Origin: Granulicella tundricola MP5ACTX9
GTDB taxonomy: Bacteria; Acidobacteriota; Terriglobia; Terriglobales; Acidobacteriaceae
Length of the DNA: 64,000 bases
Assembly (NCBI RefSeq): GCF_000178975.2
Contig: NC_015064.1
Location: 3,658,001 to 3,722,000, forward strand
Reading direction: 5' to 3'
Of the stretch, positions 42,626-53,172 are shown one piece after another. A program made the position numbers and the translations under genes. The first letter of the stretch is position 1, and every line of letters begins with the position of its first letter. The notes under the pieces are model-generated. The model was given only the letters and a program-made list of their open reading frames with translations. It had not been told where the DNA came from and made no database searches.

Positions 42626-43615
42626 TTACTCGTTTGTGGTGAAGGTGAAGGTAGTGGCGCTGCGGAAGGTTTCGCCGGGGCGGAGGATGGTTGAGGGAAA
42701 GTGGGGGTGGTTGGGGGAGTCCGGGAAGTGCTGGGTTTCCAGGCAGAAGCCGGTGCGGTTGGGATGGGTGCCGTTCTGGGCGAGGAAGTCGCCGGTGTAG
42801 AAGTGGACGCCGGGCTCCGTGGTGTGGACGGTGAGGGTACGGCCGGTGGGGGGATGGGTGACGGTTGCTGCGGGGGCGACGGGGGCCGGGGTGAGGACGA
42901 AGTTGTGGTCGTAGCCTATGCCTTCGTAGAGGCTGAGGATGGGGTCTTCTATGCGGCTGCCGATGGGCTGGGGTTGGCGGAAGTCGAAGGGAGTGCCGGC
43001 TACGGGGGCGAGCTCGCCGGTGGGGACGTTGGCGGCGCTCTTGGGCGTGTAGTGGGTGGCGGCGATTTGGAGGATGTGGTCCTCGATTGAGGTTGAGGCA
43101 TTGCCGGAGAGGTTGAAGTAGGCGTGGTTGGTGAGGTTCACGATGGTGGGAGCGTCCGTGGTGGCAGTGAATTCGATCTGGAGGGCTGAGGCGGTCAGGG
43201 TGTAGCGGACGGTGACGGTCAGGGTGCCGGGGAAGCCTTGATCGCCGGCGGGGGAGGTGAGGGTGAACTCTACTGCGTCGGGGAATTCGGTTGCTGTCCA
43301 GAGGCGGCGGTCAAAGCCTTCCGGGCCGGCGTGGAGGTTGTTGGGTGCGTTGTTGATGGGGAGTTGGTACTCGACTCCATCGAGGGTGAAGCGGCCCTTT
43401 GCGATGCGGTTGGCAACGCGGCCTATAGTGGCCCCCAGGTAGGCGGTGCGGTCGGCTTCGTAGGCCTCCAGTGAGGCGTGGCTGAGGACTACGTTGGCCT
43501 GATGGCCGGTGCGGTCCGGCGCGAGGATGCTGATGATGCGTGCGCCGTAGTTGGTGAGCGTGACGCGGAGCGTGTCATTGCGGAGGGTGAAGAGGCTGGC
43601 CGTTGAATGAGGCAT
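42626..43615 (-). CDS. galM: Aldose 1-epimerase (galactose mutarotase)
   Basis: 329 residues. The N-terminus 'NYGARIISILAPDRTGHQAN' and the sites 'YLGATIGRVANRIAKGRFTL' (about 60-79), 'NLTNHAYFNLSG' with the catalytic His, and 'GVHFYTGDFL' with the C-terminal catalytic region are typical of GalM. It converts beta- to alpha-galactose before GalK. It is the first gene of the minus-strand cluster and divergent from the SGNH hydrolase gene. Confidence 0.95.
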   Translation of the reverse strand: MPHSTASLFTLRNDTLRVTLTNYGARIISILAPDRTGHQANVVLSHASLEAYEADRTAYLGATIGRVANRIAKGRFTLDGVEYQLPINNAPNNLHAGPEGFDRRLWTATEFPDAVEFTLTSPAGDQGFPGTLTVTVRYTLTASALQIEFTATTDAPTIVNLTNHAYFNLSGNASTSIEDHILQIAATHYTPKSAANVPTGELAPVAGTPFDFRQPQPIGSRIEDPILSLYEGIGYDHNFVLTPAPVAPAATVTHPPTGRTLTVHTTEPGVHFYTGDFLAQNGTHPNRTGFCLETQHFPDSPNHPHFPSTILRPGETFRSATTFTFTTNE

Positions 43616-43688
43616 CGGTAGAAGGATAGCGCGGCGCGGTGACGAGCGTCTTGCGGGGATGCGTTGGCTGGAGGATGATGGAGGCGTG

Positions 43689-44948
43689 ATGATGATTGCT
43701 GGCTCGATTCAACGCTCCCTCCTTGTGTGTGTCTGTGCTGTGCTCGGGTTGGCCGGGACGGCGTCTGCTGCAAAGCCGAAGCTTGAGGATCACTGGGTGG
43801 GGACGTGGGCTACCTCTCCCTACCAGATGGATAACGCCGCCGGGACGATGGGCGGGGCGGATATGACGATCCGGGAGATCGTGCATGTGTCGCTGGGCGG
43901 GCCGCTGCTGCGGGTGGAGCTGACCAACGAGCATGGGGTTGAGCCGCTGACGATCGGCGGGGCGCATGTGGCGTTGACGACTGGGCGCGGGGATGTCTCG
44001 CTGGTGACGTCCAATGCGCTGACCTTTGGCGGCAAGGACGGGATCACGATTCCGGCGGGCGCGACGGCGATGAGCGATCCGTTTGCACTGACGCTGCCGC
44101 CGCTGAGCGACCTGGCCGTGACGCTGTTTGTTCCGGCGCAGCCGATGACGAAGGTGACGTTTCATGGGTCGGCGTTTCAGACGAATTACCTTGCTCCGGG
44201 GAACCTGCTTTCCGGCCGCACGATCTCATCCGCGGATGGGGTGAAGACTTCTACCTCATGGTTCTTTCTGAAGGGCGTGGATGTTAAGACGACGGGGGAT
44301 ACAGGAGCCATCGTGACGCTGGGGGACAGCATAACGGATGGGGCGCAGAGTACGGTGGATGCGAATGCTACGTGGCCGGATGAGCTCGCGCGGCGGCTGC
44401 AGGGGGATAAGAAGACGAAGGGCCTGGGGGTGCTGAATGAAGGCATCGGCGGGAACCGGCTGCTGCACGATAACGCCGGGCCGAGTGCGCTGCGGCGGTT
44501 CGATATGGATGTACTGTCACGGCCAGGGGTGAAGTACCTGGTGGTGCTCGAAGGGATCAACGACATTGGCCATGCCTATGATCCGGTGAAGGCCTACGAC
44601 GTGGTGACGGCGGACGACATCATCCAGGCGCTGGCGCAGCTCGCCGAGCGGGCGCATGTGATGGGGATCAAGGTGTATGGGGCTACGCTGACGCCTTACG
44701 GCGGTGCCAAGTATGCTTCGCCCGCGGGTGAGGCGGTTCGGCAGGCCTATAACAACTGGATCAGGACTACGAAGGCGCTGGATGGGTTCATCGACTTTGA
44801 GAAGGTGGTGATGGACCCGGCTTCTCCCGCTACGTTTCCGGCGTTTTCGCCCGCGTTCAACAAGGCCGATCACCTGCATCCGAACGATGCTGGCTATAAG
44901 GCTATGGGGGATGCGATCGATCTGAAGTTATTCACGGGCAAGAACTAG
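43689..44948 (+). CDS. Exported SGNH/GDSL-family hydrolase
   Basis: 419 residues from the ATG at 43689 (a second ATG follows immediately), with TGGAGG upstream. Signal peptide about 1-28 ('LLVCVCAVLGLAGTASA'). A beta-sandwich N-terminal domain (about 30-190) precedes the SGNH domain: block I 'IVTLGDSITDGAQS' with the catalytic Ser, block II Gly in 'NEGIGGNRLLHD', block III 'VLEGINDIGH', and block V 'ADHLHPNDAGYKAMGD' with Asp/His. It is an esterase acting on polysaccharide acyl groups or similar. Terminator at 45007. Confidence 0.92.
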   Translation: MMIAGSIQRSLLVCVCAVLGLAGTASAAKPKLEDHWVGTWATSPYQMDNAAGTMGGADMTIREIVHVSLGGPLLRVELTNEHGVEPLTIGGAHVALTTGRGDVSLVTSNALTFGGKDGITIPAGATAMSDPFALTLPPLSDLAVTLFVPAQPMTKVTFHGSAFQTNYLAPGNLLSGRTISSADGVKTSTSWFFLKGVDVKTTGDTGAIVTLGDSITDGAQSTVDANATWPDELARRLQGDKKTKGLGVLNEGIGGNRLLHDNAGPSALRRFDMDVLSRPGVKYLVVLEGINDIGHAYDPVKAYDVVTADDIIQALAQLAERAHVMGIKVYGATLTPYGGAKYASPAGEAVRQAYNNWIRTTKALDGFIDFEKVVMDPASPATFPAFSPAFNKADHLHPNDAGYKAMGDAIDLKLFTGKN

Positions 44949-45006
44949 AACAGGCAACGGCTTGGCCTTGACCAGTTTCGAGTCGCGAGTTACGAGTTAA
45001 ATGCGG

Positions 45007-45042
45007 AAGGGTGCGACGTGGTTCGTCGCACCCTTCTTTTTT
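45007..45042 (+). terminator. Intrinsic terminator after SGNH hydrolase
   Basis: AAGGGTGCGACG (45007-45018) and CGTCGCACCCTT (45024-45035) form a perfect 12-bp stem with a 5-nt loop, followed by CTTTTTT. It lies between two convergent genes and mainly serves the plus strand. Confidence 0.93.
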
Positions 45043-45054
45043 GCTGAGAGGCTT

Positions 45055-45471
45055 TTACTTGAGTTCGATGCCGGCGAAGAAGTAGCCGATCTCGAAGGCT
45101 GCGGTGTCTTCTGCGTCGGAGCCGTGGACTGCATTCTCGCCGATGGAGGCTGCGAAGAGCTTGCGGAGAGTGCCCTCTTCCGCCTGAGCGGGATTGGTCG
45201 CGCCCATGAGCTTGCGGAAGTCGGCGATGGCGTTGTCCTTCTCAAGGACCATGGGGAAGATGGGGCCGGAGCTCATGAACTGGGTGAGCTCGCCGAAGAA
45301 GGGGCGTGCGGAGTGGACGTGGTAGAAGCCCTCAGCCTGCGCGAGCGAGATGGACATGCGCTTGATGGCGACGATCTTGAATCCGGCCTTCTGGATCTCG
45401 GCGAGGATGGCGGCGGTGTTGCCGGCTTTGACTGCGTCTGGCTTGATGATGCTGAAGGTGCGCTGTGACAA
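45055..45471 (-). CDS. ndk: Nucleoside diphosphate kinase
   Basis: 138 residues. The start codon is TTG at 45471 with AGGGAGA upstream; the product [17 protein letters not shown] matches the universal Ndk N-terminus, so the TTG is real. The active-site His is in '[16 protein letters not shown]' (about 113-128). It balances NTP pools by phosphate transfer through this His. It stands alone, convergent with the SGNH gene. Confidence 0.97.
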   Translation of the reverse strand: MSQRTFSIIKPDAVKAGNTAAILAEIQKAGFKIVAIKRMSISLAQAEGFYHVHSARPFFGELTQFMSSGPIFPMVLEKDNAIADFRKLMGATNPAQAEEGTLRKLFAASIGENAVHGSDAEDTAAFEIGYFFAGIELK

Positions 45472-45532
45472 CGTGATTCTCCCTTATAAAAGCTGTTGCT
45501 TAAGTGTATCTGAAGGCTGCGACAGCCACATG

Positions 45533-45563
45533 AAAACGGCTCGCACTCAGGGAGCGCGAGCCG
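45533..45563 (-). terminator. Intrinsic terminator after sucD
   Basis: On the minus strand CGGCTCGC (45563-45556) and GCGAGCCG (45544-45537) form an 8-bp stem with an 11-nt loop, followed by TTTT at 45536-45533. It begins 20 bp after the sucD stop. Confidence 0.8.
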
Positions 45564-45582
45564 CGTCTGAAGCAGCGTCGGA

Positions 45583-46458
45583 CTAGGCCTTGCCGAGAAG
45601 GAGGGCCATGGCTTCGCCAATCTCTGCGGGGGATTTGACGACGGTTATGCCGGCCTCCGCCATGGCCTTCATCTTCTCTGCGGCGGTGCCTTCTCCGCCC
45701 GAGATGATGGCTCCGGCGTGGCCCATGCGGCGGCCCGGAGGTGCGGTCTGGCCGGCAATGAAGCCTACGACCGGCTTCTTGACGTTTTCTTTGATGTACT
45801 TGGCTGCGGCTTCTTCTGCTGAGCCGCCGATCTCGCCGATCATGATGATGGCTTCGGTTTCGGGGTCCTCGTTGAGGAGCTTGAGGGCGTCGATGTGGGT
45901 GGTGCCGATGATGGGGTCGCCGCCGATGCCGATGGCGGTGGACTGGCCGATGCCGCGGGTGGTGAGCTGGTACACGGCTTCATAGGTCAGGGTGCCGGAC
46001 TTGGAGACGATGCCGACCGAGCCCTCTTTGTGGATGCGGCCGGGCATGATGCCGACCTTGGCCTTGCCGGGGGAGATGACGCCGGGGCAGTTGGGGCCGA
46101 TGAGCCGGGACTTGGAGGCTTTGACGATGTCCCAGGCTTTGACCATGTCGAGCGTGGGGATGCCTTCGGTGATGCAGATGACGAGAGGGATTTCGGCTGC
46201 GGCAGCTTCAAGGATTCCGTCGGCGGCAAAGGGTGGGGGGACGAAGATGACGGTTACGTTTGCGCCGGTGGAGGCGACCGCCTCGGCCACGGTGTTGAAC
46301 ACCGGGAATCCGTCAACGGTAGTCCCACCCTTGCCGGGGGTTACTCCACCAACTACGTTCGTTCCATAATCGCGGCAGCCCTGGGCATGAAACAGACCCT
46401 CTCGGCCGGTGATGCCTTGAACGATGAGGCGGGTATTTTTATCTACGAGAACTGCCAT
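45583..46458 (-). CDS. sucD: Succinyl-CoA synthetase alpha subunit
   Basis: 291 residues. CoA-binding start '[20 protein letters not shown]', '[20 protein letters not shown]', the '[20 protein letters not shown]' motif and the phospho-His in '[14 protein letters not shown]' (about 243-256) are all present. It makes succinate and ATP/GTP from succinyl-CoA in the TCA cycle. AAGGAG lies 9 bp before its ATG and directly after the stop of an unrelated gene that separates it from sucC. Confidence 0.97.
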   Translation of the reverse strand: MAVLVDKNTRLIVQGITGREGLFHAQGCRDYGTNVVGGVTPGKGGTTVDGFPVFNTVAEAVASTGANVTVIFVPPPFAADGILEAAAAEIPLVICITEGIPTLDMVKAWDIVKASKSRLIGPNCPGVISPGKAKVGIMPGRIHKEGSVGIVSKSGTLTYEAVYQLTTRGIGQSTAIGIGGDPIIGTTHIDALKLLNEDPETEAIIMIGEIGGSAEEAAAKYIKENVKKPVVGFIAGQTAPPGRRMGHAGAIISGGEGTAAEKMKAMAEAGITVVKSPAEIGEAMALLLGKA

Positions 46459-46467
46459 ATTTCTCCT

Positions 46468-47289
46468 TCAACGTGTGGCGGCATTTGACATCGCTAGAAA
46501 TGCAGCGTCAATGATGAACTCAGGAAATCCTTTGTCGCGTAGTGCGCTACGCGCTTGACTCGACGTTACTACCTTAAGCAACACACCAAGCATTTGCTTT
46601 GCAGCTTGAGTTTGAGTGTCACGAACCTGTGGAATCTTAACTGGAATTTCGTCGAAGTTGACGTTCAATTCAGGTTTCTTAGCACCAGTAAATTTTGCGG
46701 CAAGGTCCTCTAATCCAAAATTGAGCCCACCTGTCATCTCTTTGGCTAAGGCATAGGTATTCTTACGACTACCGACCCACTTCCCACCATTTTGGTAATA
46801 AATCGAGACCATCGTCCCGACTCGCCAAGTCATGGCGGTTGCGATTATGTAATCCAACGCAGCGCCAACGACTCCACCTATAAACGGAATGAACCCTGCA
46901 ACTACACCAAACCCGGCTTCCGTGATGAGTTCGGCTGCAATCATCCCAATAAACTCGGTCGAAAACTCCCCAGCTATGTCAGCAACGCCCCCGACTATAA
47001 CGCCTGTCGAAACCACAAGGCCCGTGTTGCCATCGGGCTCTACGTTGTAGATTGCAGCTAGTTCCTTCGCCATCGGTTGGTAAATAATTGGTGCTTGCGC
47101 TGCAATGGCAACTAGAAGTGCTGGGACCGCCAGCCCCCAGAAACCAGCAGCACCGATCGCAACGTCCATCACAGCATGACGCTGAGCAAACTTTCGTATG
47201 ATTGCCTTTGCCTGCAGGTTCCGTGATGCAAGATCGCTGAGCGTATTTTGAGCAAGGACGTAGTCAGCTCGTATGATTTCGCCATCCAT
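46468..47289 (-). CDS. Unknown membrane protein inserted between sucC and sucD
   Basis: 273 residues. A helical N-terminus (about 1-40) is followed by hydrophobic segments 'VAIGAAGFWGLAVPALLVAI' (about 43-62), 'GLVVSTGVIVGGVADIAG' and 'FGVVAGFIPFIGGVVGAALD' (about 127-146). The glycine-rich helices resemble DUF697/YcjF-like or colicin-type membrane-associating proteins, but I cannot assign it. G+C is visibly lower (roughly half) than in sucC and sucD. TTGGAGAG precedes the ATG; gaps are 27 bp to sucC and 9 bp to sucD, so the suc transcript should include it. It looks horizontally acquired. Confidence 0.8.
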   Translation of the reverse strand: MDGEIIRADYVLAQNTLSDLASRNLQAKAIIRKFAQRHAVMDVAIGAAGFWGLAVPALLVAIAAQAPIIYQPMAKELAAIYNVEPDGNTGLVVSTGVIVGGVADIAGEFSTEFIGMIAAELITEAGFGVVAGFIPFIGGVVGAALDYIIATAMTWRVGTMVSIYYQNGGKWVGSRKNTYALAKEMTGGLNFGLEDLAAKFTGAKKPELNVNFDEIPVKIPQVRDTQTQAAKQMLGVLLKVVTSSQARSALRDKGFPEFIIDAAFLAMSNAATR

Positions 47290-47316
47290 GTGATGCTCTC
47301 CAAGTGTTGGAATGGC

Positions 47317-48486
<1,170 letters not shown>

Positions 48487-48643
48487 GGCGGGCTTTCCCT
48501 CTTGTTCGGCTTTCGCAGCGTCGGGGTCATGGTAGCGAAGTGCGGGGACGTTCCGCAATCGAAATGACCGCTAATCGCACACTTGTCCGATTTACGTCAT
48601 GCGGGTTGGACGAGGTTTAGGCGGGTGCTACCCTTGGGGCGAT

Positions 48644-49681
48644 ATGGCTGAAACGCAAAATGTTCTGTTTTCTTCGTTGAAACGAGTGCTGGAGACTCGT
48701 GAGGCGCTGACGCGCGATGAGGCGGCGCGGGTGCTGGACTACATATTGGATGTGGATGATTTTGGGTCTGAGCTGCGGGTGGCGGCCCTGCTGGGGGCGC
48801 TGGCGGCGAGGGGCGAGACCGAGGAGGAACTGGCCGGGTTTGTGGATGCACTGCGGGCGCGGGCTACTACGATTCCGTTGAACGACGATGAGCGCGAACG
48901 ACTGGTCGACACATGCGGGACGGGTGGGGATCTGAGTGGGTCGTTCAATATATCGACCGCGGCGGGCCTGGTGGCGGCTGCTGCGGGAGTCTGGATCGCC
49001 AAGCATGGGAACCGGGCGGTGACGTCCCGGTGCGGGAGTGCGGATGTTCTGGAGGCGATGGGGATTCCGGTGGATCAGTCTCCCGAATCAGCAGCGCAAG
49101 CATTACGGACGCATGGGTTTGCGTTTTTGCCTGCGCCTTCGCTGCAGCCGGCGATGAAGGCGGTGATGCCGATCCGGCGGGCGATTGGGGTGCGGACGGC
49201 GTTCAATATCCTGGGGCCGATGACGAATCCGGCGGGCGCGCGGGCGCAGGTGCTGGGAGTTTACGCGGAGAGGCTGGTGCCGGTGGTGGCGCGGACGCTG
49301 GCTCGGCTGGAGACTCGTCATGCGTTTGTGGTGCATGGGGCGGGGATGGATGAGTTTACGGTGTGCGGGCCGACGGCGGTGGGTGAGGTGAGGGATGGCG
49401 AGGTCTGGTACTCGACGGTGCTGCCGGATGATTTTGGGTTGAAGCTGGCGCCGATCGCGATGCTGGCCGGCGGGGACGCGGAGACGAATGCGGGGATTCT
49501 GCAGGCGGTCTTTGCGGGAGAGAAGAGCGCGCGTCGGGATGTGGTGGTGATGAATGCCGCGGCGGTGCTGGTGACGGCGGGGATGGCTCAAGGGATGAAG
49601 GACGGCGTCAAGCTGGCGCAGGCGACGATTGATGATGGCAAGGTGACGCGGCTGGTGTACGCTTTGGCTGAGAAATCTTAG
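48644..49681 (+). CDS. trpD: Anthranilate phosphoribosyltransferase
   Basis: 345 residues from ATG 48644. The PRPP-binding motif is 'LVDTCGTGGDLSGSFNISTA' (about 87-106), with 'IAKHGNRAVTSRCGSADVLE' and 'FNILGPMTNPAGARAQVLGV'. It joins anthranilate and PRPP in tryptophan synthesis. No other trp gene is adjacent except possibly elsewhere, so trp genes are dispersed in this genome. It precedes a VOC gene by 8 bp. Confidence 0.96.
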   Translation: MAETQNVLFSSLKRVLETREALTRDEAARVLDYILDVDDFGSELRVAALLGALAARGETEEELAGFVDALRARATTIPLNDDERERLVDTCGTGGDLSGSFNISTAAGLVAAAAGVWIAKHGNRAVTSRCGSADVLEAMGIPVDQSPESAAQALRTHGFAFLPAPSLQPAMKAVMPIRRAIGVRTAFNILGPMTNPAGARAQVLGVYAERLVPVVARTLARLETRHAFVVHGAGMDEFTVCGPTAVGEVRDGEVWYSTVLPDDFGLKLAPIAMLAGGDAETNAGILQAVFAGEKSARRDVVVMNAAAVLVTAGMAQGMKDGVKLAQATIDDGKVTRLVYALAEKS

Positions 49682-49689
49682 GAGGCTGC

Positions 49690-50088
49690 ATGGCTCGTGT
49701 GACGGGGATCGGCGGGGTGTTTCTGAAGGCGAAAGATCCGAAGACGCTGGCGGTCTGGTATGCCAAACACCTGAACGTGGCATTGAGTGACTACGGCGGC
49801 ATCACGTTTCGCTGGTCCGATGAGGTGCCTGCGACGAGCGGGGCGACCGCGTGGGCCTTGTTCCCCGAAACGACCAAGAACTTTGGCAGCGGGCCGCAGA
49901 CGGCAATGATCAACTATCGTGTGGACGATCTGGACGGCCTGCTGGCGCAGATGGAGAAGGATGGCGTCGTGGTCGACCCGAAGCGCGAGAACTATGGGGA
50001 GTTCGGGAAGTTTGGATGGATTACCGATCCTGAGGGCAACCGTGTGGAGCTTTGGCAGCCGGTAGCTAAGAGCGAGAAGACAGTTTAA
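49690..50088 (+). CDS. VOC (glyoxalase/bleomycin-resistance) family protein
   Basis: 132 residues. AGGAGG precedes the ATG. The VOC fold is seen in 'VTGIGGVFLKAKDPKTLAVW', 'INYRVDDLDGLLAQMEKDGV' and the metal-site end 'FGWITDPEGNRVELWQPV' (about 104-121). Such small proteins bind metal and a small molecule; the substrate is unknown. It is probably co-transcribed with trpD. Confidence 0.88.
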   Translation: MARVTGIGGVFLKAKDPKTLAVWYAKHLNVALSDYGGITFRWSDEVPATSGATAWALFPETTKNFGSGPQTAMINYRVDDLDGLLAQMEKDGVVVDPKRENYGEFGKFGWITDPEGNRVELWQPVAKSEKTV

Positions 50089-50177
50089 GTAAGGGCTCTG
50101 AAATAAGTTAGACCCGGGAAATCCACCGGCGCGGAGCTTTAGGATAGCGAGATACCTCAAGTCAAAGGGTTCTTGCG

Positions 50178-50792
50178 ATGAATGCTGCCGTGCCGGGACG
50201 TATCGAAGTAGTGGTGGGGCCGATGTTTTCCGGCAAGAGCGAGGAGCTGATCCGCCGGCTGAAGCGGGCGCGGATCGCCCGGCAGCGGGTAGCTTGCTTT
50301 AAGCCGGATATCGATCTGCGCTATCACCGGACGGCGATTGCGTCGCACAGCTCGCAGACCTACGAGGCGGTGACGGTGGCGAACGTCGAACGGCTGCGGG
50401 AGGAGCTTTATCCGCAGTTGGATGGCGTGGACGTGGTGGGGATGGATGAGGTGCAGTGGTTCGACCCGAGCATCGTGGGGCTGGTGCTGGAGCTGGTACA
50501 CCGGGGCAAGCGGGTGGTGCTCGCGGGGCTGGATACGACGTTTGCAGGTGAGCCGTTTGGATCGATTCCGCAGTTGATGGCGATTGCGGATGAGGTGGCG
50601 AAGCTGTCTGCCGTGTGCATGGTATGCGGGGCTCCGGCGATCCATACGCAGCGGCTGGGAATGAGCCGGGAGCTGGTGGTGGTGGGCGCGGCCGGGATGT
50701 ATGAGGCTCGGTGCCGGGGATGCTTCAGGCCGTTTCTGGATGAGCCGGAGGCTGCGCAACTGGAGCTGCCGGCGGTGGTTGCGGCGGGGTGA
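50178..50792 (+). CDS. tdk: Thymidine kinase
   Basis: 204 residues. The P-loop is GPMFSGKSEELIRRLKR (about 14-30), Walker-B-like 'VVGMDEVQWFDP' (about 86-97), 'VVLAGLDTTFAGEPFGSIPQ' lid region, and a zinc site with CMVC (about 147-150) and CRGC (about 179-182). It phosphorylates thymidine for salvage. Monocistronic by context, about 90 bp after the VOC gene. Confidence 0.96.
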   Translation: MNAAVPGRIEVVVGPMFSGKSEELIRRLKRARIARQRVACFKPDIDLRYHRTAIASHSSQTYEAVTVANVERLREELYPQLDGVDVVGMDEVQWFDPSIVGLVLELVHRGKRVVLAGLDTTFAGEPFGSIPQLMAIADEVAKLSAVCMVCGAPAIHTQRLGMSRELVVVGAAGMYEARCRGCFRPFLDEPEAAQLELPAVVAAG

Positions 50793-50976
50793 ATCGGTTT
50801 TGGGCGATTAGCGGCTGCGGAATCATTCTTCTCTGAACAGGAACATTCCGGCTGAATGCGGGTAGAAGGAAGGGACGATGAAGTGCGGACAGACCTGAGC
50901 CGCGCTTCGGCATCTCATTTGGTATGCGGCTCTGATGTGCTTGCTCCTGCCCCACTTGTTCGACCGGAGATGACGA

Positions 50977-51525
50977 ATGTTTAAGCTAGGTTCCTTGTTG
51001 AGCGCGGCAGTTGCCTGCGCGGCTCTGTTCCCCTGTGCGTCCGCCTACGGGCAGGCGGTCCCCACGGCCACGCGTGCGATCACCTTTCAGGTCGGCGGGG
51101 GATTGAGCCTTGCGAATAACGACTACAGCTACGATTACATCAAGGGCGCCACTCTCTTTGGCACCATCGACTTCAAGAACCACTTCGGGATCGAAGGGGA
51201 TATTCACGACACGTCGATCTTTACGCCGCAGGACTTGGGTGAGACGTCGTACCTGCTGGGGGTTCGGTACAAGTTCAATGTGAACGGGTTTCATCCCTAC
51301 GCAAAGGTGCAGGCTGGGCTTGGGACATTCAACTTTCAATCCACCACGTACGTGCCGAGCAGCCATACCTACAAGATCTACGACTTTGGCGGAGGCGTGG
51401 AGCACGCGCTGCCGCACCGGTTGAACTTCCGGATCGTCGATCTGGAGTATCAGCGGTGGCCCGGCTTTGGGGCAAATGGGTTGACGCCGATCATGGTGAC
51501 GACCGGGCTGGCTTACAGATTTTAA
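50977..51525 (+). CDS. Exported outer-membrane beta-barrel protein
   Basis: 182 residues. Signal peptide about 1-25 ('SAAVACAALFPCASAYGQ'). The mature part alternates hydrophobic and polar residues in strands ('AITFQVGGGLSLANNDYSYD', 'SYLLGVRYKFNVNGFHPYAK', 'LTPIMVTTGLAYRF') and ends in aromatic F, as outer-membrane OmpA/OmpX-type barrels do. The function is unknown. CCGGAG lies before the ATG and a strong terminator follows. Confidence 0.85.
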   Translation: MFKLGSLLSAAVACAALFPCASAYGQAVPTATRAITFQVGGGLSLANNDYSYDYIKGATLFGTIDFKNHFGIEGDIHDTSIFTPQDLGETSYLLGVRYKFNVNGFHPYAKVQAGLGTFNFQSTTYVPSSHTYKIYDFGGGVEHALPHRLNFRIVDLEYQRWPGFGANGLTPIMVTTGLAYRF

Positions 51526-51539
51526 GCTGGAATGAAGAA

Positions 51540-51575
51540 CGGGCGGCACCGGAGTGTCCGGGCCGCCCGTTTTTT
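51540..51575 (+). terminator. Intrinsic terminator after beta-barrel gene
   Basis: CGGGCGGC (51540-51547) pairs with GCCGCCCG (51562-51569); an inner CCGG/CCGG extends the hairpin, and six T residues follow. Confidence 0.92.
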
Positions 51576-51592
51576 GTGGTCAGTGGTCCGTT

Positions 51593-53095
51593 TTAGTGCT
51601 TTGCCACCAGGTCCATGACGTCCTTGCGGAGGGCCAGGGAGCTGGCGGTGCGGGCGTAGTACATGTGGCCGCCGGGGTACATGTGGACTTGCACGCGGGT
51701 GGGGTCACCCATGATGGGGATCTGGCTGACGGTGAGGACCGAGCCCATGAAGGGGCAGGAGAGATCCGCCCAGCCGTGAGCGACAAGGACGCGGAGTTTG
51801 GGGTCGGTGGCTATGGCTACGCGCAGGTCGGTGGCGGAGGCAGAGCCGGTGAAAGCTCCGCTTCGGCTGCTGTGATCCCAATTGCGATTGACGCTTTCTG
51901 ACAGGGCTTCATAGCGGAGGTCGGTCTTCCAGCCGACCGTGCGGGTGACGAAGTCCACCATGGCTGTCGTCGTGGGGGCGATGATGCTGAGGAGAATGGG
52001 GTCGTTGGTCTCCTGGGTGGGGTTGTAGGGGAAGGGATCGTAGGCGGTGACGTTGGGGTCGTAACGGCTGCCGAGCTTGCCGGTCTCGCGGAACTCCTCG
52101 CGGAGGAAGGCCTGGGTTTCCAGGCGGCCGCCGGACTGGCGGACGAAGGTAGCGTCGAGGCCGGTCAGTTCCGTGACCTTCTTGACGAGGCGCGGGGTGG
52201 CTTGCGGGTCTGAGGTGCCTTTGAGGATGTCCTCGGCATACTCGCCGCGGGTGTAGGCGATGACGGGAGCCATGGCCTCGTCCGTGAGCATGCCCTTGCG
52301 CTCATAGTTGGCGGCGACGATGCTGGGCAGCGTGGTCATCCAGGGGATGGGCGAGATGTCCGGGGAGCCGCCGTTGGGTGCGAGCGCGGGCGAGACCATG
52401 ATGACGCCGTTCATGGCGACGCCGATGTTGGACTGCAGATAGGCGGTCAGGCGGGGAGCGCGGTAGCCGCCGTAGCTCTCGCCGACGATGTACTTGCGGG
52501 ACTGGAGGCGGCCGTTCTTGACGAGCCAGTCATAGATGATGCGGGAGAGATAGGCGATGTCCTGGTCGGGGCCGTAGAAGAGCTTCTTGGTCTCTGCTTC
52601 ATTGACGAGGGACTGGCTGAAGCCGGTGCCGATGGCGTCGATGAAGACGAGATCCGTGAAGTCAAGCCAGGTGCCGGGGTTGTCGGTGAGGGTGGCGGGG
52701 TCGGATGGGCTCTGGCCTTCAGCTCCGAAGGCGACGCGCTTGGGGCCGATGGCGCCGAGGTTGAGATAGACCGAAGCGGCACCGGGGCCGCCGTTGAAGG
52801 CGAAGGTGACGGGCCGGTTGGGGCCGTCGACGATGTAGGAGGTGAAGACGACCTCGCCGGTGGGCTTGCCGTCCGTGGCTTTGACGGGCAGGGTGCCGAC
52901 GGTGGCGGTGTACTTGAGGGGCGCGCCGTTGAGCTGGATAGTCTGGGCGACGTGCGCGTCGGGCGGCAGGGGGTTCGCCATGGGCTTGGCGGCGTCTGGT
53001 TTTTCTTCGGGGGCGTGGTCGGGCTTGCCCTGCGCGTGGAGCGCGGGGACGGCGGCAAGGAGGGTGAGGGCGAGGGCGATGCGCGAACAATTCAT
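51593..53095 (-). CDS. Exported serine carboxypeptidase (peptidase S10 family)
   Basis: 500 residues from the ATG at 53095 (an ATG 5 codons upstream is possible; neither has a strong ribosome site). Signal peptide about 1-22 ('IALALTLLAAVPALHAQ'). The alpha/beta-hydrolase has the oxyanion 'FAFNGGPGAASVYLNLGAIG', nucleophile 'YIVGESYGGYRAP' (Ser about 211), Asp in 'LVAHGWADLSCPF' and His in 'MYPGGHMYYAR'. It trims C-terminal residues from peptides, probably in the periplasm. Bounded by a plus-strand terminator downstream. Confidence 0.9.
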   Translation of the reverse strand: MNCSRIALALTLLAAVPALHAQGKPDHAPEEKPDAAKPMANPLPPDAHVAQTIQLNGAPLKYTATVGTLPVKATDGKPTGEVVFTSYIVDGPNRPVTFAFNGGPGAASVYLNLGAIGPKRVAFGAEGQSPSDPATLTDNPGTWLDFTDLVFIDAIGTGFSQSLVNEAETKKLFYGPDQDIAYLSRIIYDWLVKNGRLQSRKYIVGESYGGYRAPRLTAYLQSNIGVAMNGVIMVSPALAPNGGSPDISPIPWMTTLPSIVAANYERKGMLTDEAMAPVIAYTRGEYAEDILKGTSDPQATPRLVKKVTELTGLDATFVRQSGGRLETQAFLREEFRETGKLGSRYDPNVTAYDPFPYNPTQETNDPILLSIIAPTTTAMVDFVTRTVGWKTDLRYEALSESVNRNWDHSSRSGAFTGSASATDLRVAIATDPKLRVLVAHGWADLSCPFMGSVLTVSQIPIMGDPTRVQVHMYPGGHMYYARTASSLALRKDVMDLVAKH

Positions 53096-53172
53096 GTGCT
53101 GAGAATACATGGGGGACGGCAGGGATACCCCCTAGTTTCCTATCAAGCAGACTTACCTATCATCTGACCAAG

